22,601 bases of DNA from Chara braunii (Eukaryota > Streptophyta > Charophyceae > Charales > Characeae): the NCBI GenBank assembly GCA_003427395.1, contig BFEA01000319.1:538697-561297 (forward strand), in the 5' to 3' direction. The translations under genes and the position numbers were made by a program. Position 1 is the stretch's first letter. Each line of letters starts with the position of its first letter. Under the pieces are notes generated by a model. That model saw nothing but the letters and a program-made list of their open reading frames with translations, did no database searches and had not been told where the DNA came from. Shown here piece after piece: positions 17,695-22,601 of this stretch.

Positions 17695-18890
17695 CAACCC
17701 CACCTCAGCCTGCCTCAGTCGTCATACCCTCGATACCTAGTCTCTACCAGGCCCCACACCCCCACTGCTAGGTTACAGAGCGGCGCGACCCACTCCAGAA
17801 CAATCCTCCACGCTAGGTTAAAGGGCGGTGCAACCCACCCCGGCTCCAGCCAGTGTCGTTTATGTACCAGCTCCCCAATGGACACTGGAGTGACTTCCAC
17901 CCTTGGCAACTCCCCATATCTCTCTACCAGGCCTCATACCCCCGTATAACTCGGGTTATAGGGCAGCGCAACCAAGCCCCAACACCAACCAGCGTCTTCC
18001 TGGCCTCGTCCATTCGCCAACCTATGGGTCTAACAGCGTCAGCAGAACATCGAGCGAACCGCCTATCACCACCATAGCTGCAGTTCCAAGACCTCTCAAC
18101 TCCCTCATGCGCTGATTGTGATACTCCACTGGAAACATCCATCTATCCCTAACCCCACTCTGGCAAGACTTAGCACAACGGAGTCACCATCTCCACTGTT
18201 GTTGTGCCCTATTGCGTCCTACTAGCTTGCCCCCTTCACCAGTAAGACACATTATATCCAACCATGCAGAATCCTCACCCTTTGGACCAGTGTAATCCAC
18301 CCCAACCAGCGCAAAGCATTTGAGAATTATTTAGGAAGTTTTAGGAAATTCAAATTGCACAACCAACAGAGATGTCGGAGCCTCCTCCAACACATTCACC
18401 CCCTGAACCTGAGAAAAAGGAACTCCCTCCCCCCAAAAAAAAACTACCCCATGTCCCAACGCTGCCTCTGCCTAGAGGGGCCCTCTTCTCCTTATCGGCC
18501 TCAGTTCAGAACAGCCCCCTAACGGACACCCCTGCTCCCTCAGCGTCATACAATACCCCGTAGAGTATTCTCCCACAAAGTTGAAGTTCCCCATCCCTCC
18601 TATCCCACCCCCTCCTTGTAGAACAACCCACTTACTAGTCTCTCACCTACTAAAACAACACCTTTTGTCCTCTCTAACCCAACCGCCATAGCTGATCTGA
18701 CCCCAAGGATCAACCCGGCCCCTGAAGAGGACAATCCTCAATTCTGCCCCTCCCCTTCAAGGATACACCTCCCACCTCGTGTAACCCGCAGGAAAGAGCT
18801 CCAACTCTGAAGAAGATAATCCCAGTCGCCGTCCTGAATCCCCGAAAAAAACCTCCTCCCCTAGTCGTTGCGCAATCAACTTCTACCAAA
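17695..18890. other. Proline-rich or non-coding stretch without a recognised gene
   Basis: Plus-strand frames are Pro/Ser/Thr-rich (for example 18372-18563, with EPPPTHSPPEPEKKELPPP) and repeatedly broken by stops. A short motif resembling GYRAAxPxP recurs three times in plus-strand translation between about 17760 and 17970. The minus strand also gives short open frames. It could be a decayed gag-like or ORF1-like low-complexity region, but no domain supports this and I do not call a gene. Confidence 0.4.
17741..18000. repeat. Degenerate repeats, two main units 180 bp apart plus a partial one
   Basis: TCTCTACCAGGCC begins at 17741 and again at 17921. Each is followed by CAxACCCCC and then a GGTTAxAGxGCxGxGC block (about 17771 and 17954). 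A third copy of the second block occurs near 17816 without the first. Units are diverged. Confidence 0.65.
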
Positions 18891-19555
18891 TAGAAATCTG
18901 AAGATGAAAATCAAAAGATGTCACTTCAAGATCAATTATGAACAACAAATTGAGAGTATGCTAATTAAGAGTCTCGTACCTTTTGAAAACCATGGCATAT
19001 AGATTAGAAGAATCCAATTTACAAACGTTCATCGCACTGAAGTATAGAGAGGTATTTTTTGAGAATCATGAATACATAAATATTACGAAGACATTTTGTT
19101 TAAGAGTCATAAATTGGGGATCGTCAACATCCACCATACCACAGTATACGGATAACATGAGCAAAGTAATCAATTATAAACTATGATCGTATATCAACAA
19201 ATTCAATAGGGGATTATGAATTGATAATCAAACAAAAATCCGATTACAAATCCATCGTATATTGGAACAGAAAGTAGGGATGCAATTCATCAGAATCATC
19301 ACCATCCAAGGAGAGATTAGAAGGCAGACTAAAACCTAATTTACAAACAAAATCAGGCAACCGAACTAGGGTTTCACCAATCAGAAATCCCTAATCATCG
19401 GATTAAGAGACACAAAAGGACAATCGATAAGACAGAAACCAAAGACGCTGCAACTATTTTTTTTTATAAAAGAAATGAATAAGACAATTACCAACCACCC
19501 ACAACCATTCTGGACATAGATTGCACTACAGATATAAGCCAGAGTTAAGCATTAA
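18891..19555. other. AT-rich non-coding stretch with telo-box-like motif
   Basis: No gene is recognised. TAGGGTTT at 19367-19374 (AAACCCTA on the minus strand) matches the plant telo box found in promoters and 5' untranslated regions. A T run followed by TATAAAA occurs near 19460-19477. These could belong to a gene's upstream or intron region, but no exon is seen. Confidence 0.35.
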
Positions 19556-19654
19556 TTGTCACGAAGAGCTAAAGCAATTGCCAGTTGCTCAACAGCCACG
19601 GAGTGCATGAGAGCTCGTGTATTAACTTCAAAAACAACAGTTGTGAGTTCGGGT

Positions 19655-19800
19655 GCTCTGGACTATGGGTGGGTAGCGTCACCTGTTGGAAATTGTGTCC
19701 GTTGTCCCTCGTACATCAATGTCATTTCATTTTTAATATATTCTCCAGACCTCTCGATGACATTGATTGCCCTAAGTAAGGGGATTGTCTGGGTGTCCGA
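19655..19800. repeat. Dispersed repeat, copy 2
   Basis: This is the partner of 12125-12270. Blocks GGGTAGCGTCACCTGTTGG and CATTGATTGCCCTAAGTA then AGGGGATTG occur in the same order and with nearly the same spacing (about 107 against 100 bases). Upstream GAGTTCGGGTGCT has a weak resemblance to a tRNA B box, which would fit a SINE, but no A box was found. Confidence 0.55.
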
Positions 19801-20230
19801 TGTGGTGTCGAGAGCATTGGTTTCACAGGAGGACCCTCCCGATTGCGTCACACAAAATTTTGCAAGACTTTTTCGTAGGGGGGGGGTTTACCACTCCGAC
19901 CGAGTGCGCCAACCGCACCTCTCACGAACCCCTTCGAGAACATAGAGGTCACGCGAGGCACAACTTACCTCTGCCCAAGGGGCTGTCACCACCTTTGGAC
20001 AGACGTATCCCCGTTAAGCTATCGAACCACATGTGAAAGCTGCTCGAGTTCGATCAAAGAGGTGGCACAGCCAAGGGCGTTTCTCGTTTGATGTAGCGTA
20101 GGGGGTACGCGTGGTCGAACGCCATAATCGGATCTGTACGCGAGTCGACGCTCTAGGGGCTGATTTCTTAAACGCGGCCCTGCGCCAGTCCATGTAACCA
20201 CGTGATATACTTCAAAAAACAAAACAGAAC
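19801..20230. other. GC-richer island in AT-rich DNA, unidentified
   Basis: No gene is recognised. It begins with a run of nine G (about 19878-19886) and contains many CpG dinucleotides, unlike the sequence on either side. It may be part of another decayed element; no inverted or direct terminal repeats were seen. Confidence 0.35.
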
Positions 20231-21651
20231 CTCATACACAAATCGCGCCTAGTCCCTTTGACTCCCTCAAAAGCGTAAAGTTTCTCTCGCATATAGAGAA
20301 AAAATACTCAATCAAAAATAAACAAACAAGCATCTCAATATCCACGTATCGATCTAAACTCGAGATAGAATAAGAAGGGTAAAGCATAGACTCATCATGT
20401 ATGTAGATCGTGCAACCTATTATTGTCATTCTCACTGCCTCCAAGGTGTGGATTGTATATTAAACTCCTAAAAATCAACCTACATAAAACATACACACAC
20501 GCAAAAGCCACATTCCCAGACACCAATATGGTCAACTTTATCATTCCCTACAACTTAGACCACGCCCTACGCACTCAAGTCTCAACCCTTATCCAACCTT
20601 CTAAAAGGAAACACTCTGTTTTTTTTAAATGACCATTTAATAAAAGTTCAGGAAAAAACTCAAAAGAACAATTCAACCCACATGGGCTAAGGCCTTAGGT
20701 TGAGTCGTGAGAATGAGTTTGAAGTTGAATCGTAAATCGACCTGTTATCAAAAGATAACAACAAATGATCCTTGTAGGATCAGATTGAACCGTAGTCAAA
20801 CCTTGAATCAAATTGAGTCAAGAGAACCTGTTACACACCACATGACAGTATCTAAAGCTATGTCAACAGAAACATTGTGGCAATTTTTGTGACAGGATTA
20901 TCACATGTGCGTCTGATTTATAAACCGTTGAACTGTGTTAATAAACTGTTTGGCGGGGGGGGGGAGGTCATGTGGTCCACCATAAGTGAAGGAATTCAAC
21001 GCTGATTACAGGTGTCGTAAAAAAAATATAGTGTGTCCAACTGTTGGTCCATTTGTTGAAAACTTGTTGAAAAGTTGTTGGAAATGTATTGACCAATTGT
21101 TGAACAGTGCACCTCTTGTTGGGGAAAAATCAAAATTGCATCTCGTGTCGTACATTTGTGTGGTTTCTTCCCATCTGAGTCTCTGTGTGTGTCTGTGGCT
21201 GATGAGAGTGTGACAAAACAACGCACATCATTATGGCAATATGAGGATCCAGCTGGTCCGTTGTTATTATGACAGGTCAAGGCACGTAGATTCGTTGTAC
21301 ATGTACGGAGGTATGATAGAAACCGGACATTTCTTCACAGATCGTGACCTTGCCATCAGAGGGAGGCAACAATGCAGTACAGGAATTATAAAACCTTCAC
21401 CAACTTTTCCACTTGTTTCTTCTCCTACACGATACACTACTCTTTCGTTTTTGTCAATCTTTGAGTCTTTGCGTACTTCTGGGATGCAATGGACACTGAA
21501 TGTTTTCACGCAAGGTTTTGCTGACGAGGGTCGAAAAACATGGTGGGGGGGGGGGGAAGAGAGAGAGCGAGAGATGGGAGAGACAAGAAGAACAAGGGAA
21601 AAATGTGGCATATCCGGTTTGCTTTTGGTGGAAATTGACCGAATTTATGAA
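20231..21651. other. AT-rich non-coding stretch
   Basis: No gene, RNA or mobile element is recognised. It holds G homopolymers near 20953 and 21543 and the 11-bp periodic motif listed separately. Reading frames are short and of random composition. Confidence 0.4.
21042..21104 (+). repeat. 11-bp periodic TTGTTGAA motif
   Basis: TTGTTGAA or a close variant starts at 21053, 21064, 21075 (TTGTTGGA) and 21097, with degenerate units near 21042 and 21086. The spacing is 11 bp, about one helical turn and not a codon multiple. Confidence 0.65.
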
Positions 21652-22006
21652 GTGGCAAGCAGTGGCCAACGTTTTTTTTTTTCCTCTTCTGGCTTGCGAT
21701 AATTCATTTTACGGATGGACGCATGCGGGAGCCTTAAGAATATGGTTCGTTGCCTTGCTACAAGTAGGGTTCACTAGTCCGTGACACAATTTCTCCAACA
21801 TGTCAGCCCGAGATAGAGAGTGGCACGCAGTAGCAAACCTTTCTTTTTTCCTCTTCTGGCTTGCGGTAATTCGTTCTACGGATGGACGCATGCGGGAGCC
21901 TCAAGAATATTGTTCGCTGCCCTGCTACAAGCACGGTTCATTAGTGCGTGACACAATTTCTCCAACATGTCAGTCCGAGAAAGAGAGTGGCACGCAGTAG
22001 CCAACC
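21652..22006 (+). repeat. Tandem repeat, about 168-bp unit, 2.1 copies
   Basis: Units start at GTGGCAAGCAGTGGCCAAC (21652) and GTGGCACGCAGTAGCAAAC (21820). A third, partial unit (21987-22006) carries only the first 20 bases. Shared segments include ACGGATGGACGCATGCGGGA and ACACAATTTCTCCAACATGT. Copies differ by scattered substitutions and in the T-run length. Confidence 0.9.
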
Positions 22007-22305
22007 TTGCACCGACGACAACCAATAACATTTGCAGGTTGTGGGTGATGTTTGTCAACCAGATCTTTTCATTTTTTTTGTGTGCATAGTTCTCTATATA
22101 GTCGTTGCGTCGAAGTTGTTGCAACAATCCTTCTGTTTTCTTTGGCGAACTTTTCCTTGTGCAAAATGTGAGGTTTTTATACATCATGGTGTTAACACAT
22201 TACATAGTCGCTCACTTTTGAATAAGACAACGATTTGTACACAACCGATTGTACAATATTGTATCATAAATAACACAACATATGTTGTACAATCATTGTT
22301 TCTTT
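22007..22305. other. AT-rich non-coding stretch with inverted repeats
   Basis: No gene is seen. It contains the perfect 10-bp inverted repeat and the overlapping 14-bp palindrome listed separately. Confidence 0.4.
22247..22294. repeat. Inverted repeat with nested palindrome
   Basis: GATTGTACAA (22247-22256) and TTGTACAATC (22285-22294) are perfect inverted repeats. The 14-bp palindrome ACAACATATGTTGT (22275-22288) overlaps the right arm. It could form a hairpin or cruciform; role unknown. Confidence 0.7.
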
Positions 22306-22341
22306 AGTATCGTACTTCACAGTCATTATCTTCGTTTGTAC

Positions 22342-22409
<68 letters not shown>

Positions 22410-22448
22410 TGAGTATCGTACTTCACAATCATTATCTTCGTTTGTACG

Positions 22449-22506
<58 letters not shown>
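22306..22506 (+). repeat. Duplicated 106-bp unit containing (TC)n microsatellites
   Basis: AGTATCGTACTTCAC starts at 22306 and again at 22412. Both are followed by nearly identical sequence up to TTTGTACG and then a TC microsatellite: an uninterrupted 64-base tract at 22343-22406, and an interrupted one at 22449-22506. The unit was duplicated together with its microsatellite, which then diverged. Confidence 0.92.
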
Positions 22507-22601
22507 ACAGCATGCAATGACAGTGACCTCCTGCAACTCTTGCTGGCAGATTTCGTTGTGAAACTTCTGATTCACACCACTGTCTTCCCCTCCCCCCCCC
22601 C

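Noticed and set aside
17741-18000. CRISPR-like array
   Set aside because: The repeats are degenerate, few, and 180 bp apart, and the genome context is eukaryotic.
18372-18563. Pro-rich 63-codon plus-strand protein
   Set aside because: It is short, low in complexity, and flanked by stops in all frames, with no supporting domain or exon signals.
20040-20215. Possible rRNA fragment (phrase like GTGGCACAGCCAAGGG)
   Set aside because: It resembles large-subunit rRNA only over a few bases; the surrounding sequence does not match remembered conserved rRNA segments.
22326-22517. Arg/Glu repeat protein frame on the minus strand
   Set aside because: It is a translation of the (TC)n microsatellite.

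Overview
The window looks like repeat-rich nuclear DNA of a land plant or streptophyte alga. Supporting signs are a Ty3/gypsy element with initiator-Met-tRNA type primer sites, an L1-like LINE whose C-terminal zinc-binding region is of the zf-RVT type that is mainly found in green plants, a foldback DNA element, long (TC)n microsatellites, and N-filled scaffold gaps. A large-genome charophyte such as Chara is a guess, not shown by the sequence. I see no intact cellular gene, tRNA, rRNA, CRISPR array or prokaryotic operon. Every recognisable coding region belongs to a mobile element and carries stops or frame changes.

Layout. 1-11837 (minus strand) is a decayed Ty3/gypsy retrotransposon flanked by two direct copies of a long repeat, most simply its LTRs (1-972, running off the left edge, and 10844-11837). 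Reading from right to left the order is: LTR, N gap (10619-10843), probable R/U5 with two strong hairpins, primer site (9449-9460), gag with a CCHC knuckle, aspartic protease, reverse transcriptase, RNase H, a C4HC3 PHD-like zinc finger, integrase, and an extra reading frame in the env position. That frame starts at an ATGA overlap with the pol stop and carries a long acidic tract. 11838-12580 is LINE 3' flank or unknown sequence. 12581-17143 (minus) is a degenerate LINE ORF2 (endonuclease, RT, zf-RVT), preceded by an ORF1-like tail (17189-17514). 17515-17694 is a TTAA-bounded terminal-inverted-repeat foldback element. 17695-18890 is proline-rich or non-coding with a 180-bp-spaced repeat. 18891-22601 is mostly AT-rich non-coding DNA with tandem repeats of about 168 bp and 106 bp, an 11-bp periodic motif and two (TC)n tracts.

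How the parts relate. Gag through integrase lies almost entirely in one frame, so it was probably a single Gag-Pol polyprotein. Its breaks are in-frame nonsense codons plus frame changes on either side of the PHD-like segment. Nearly all nonsense codons in both retroelements can be explained by C:G to T:A transitions, and in a hand comparison the LTR copies also differ mainly by transitions. This is what decay of methylated transposons would give. The RT active site has lost one aspartate (YMND).

The most unusual points are the PHD-type finger between RNase H and integrase, the acidic accessory frame coupled to pol by ATGA, the iMet primer-like site inside the LTR copy, and the TTAA-bounded foldback element at the 5' end of the LINE remnant.
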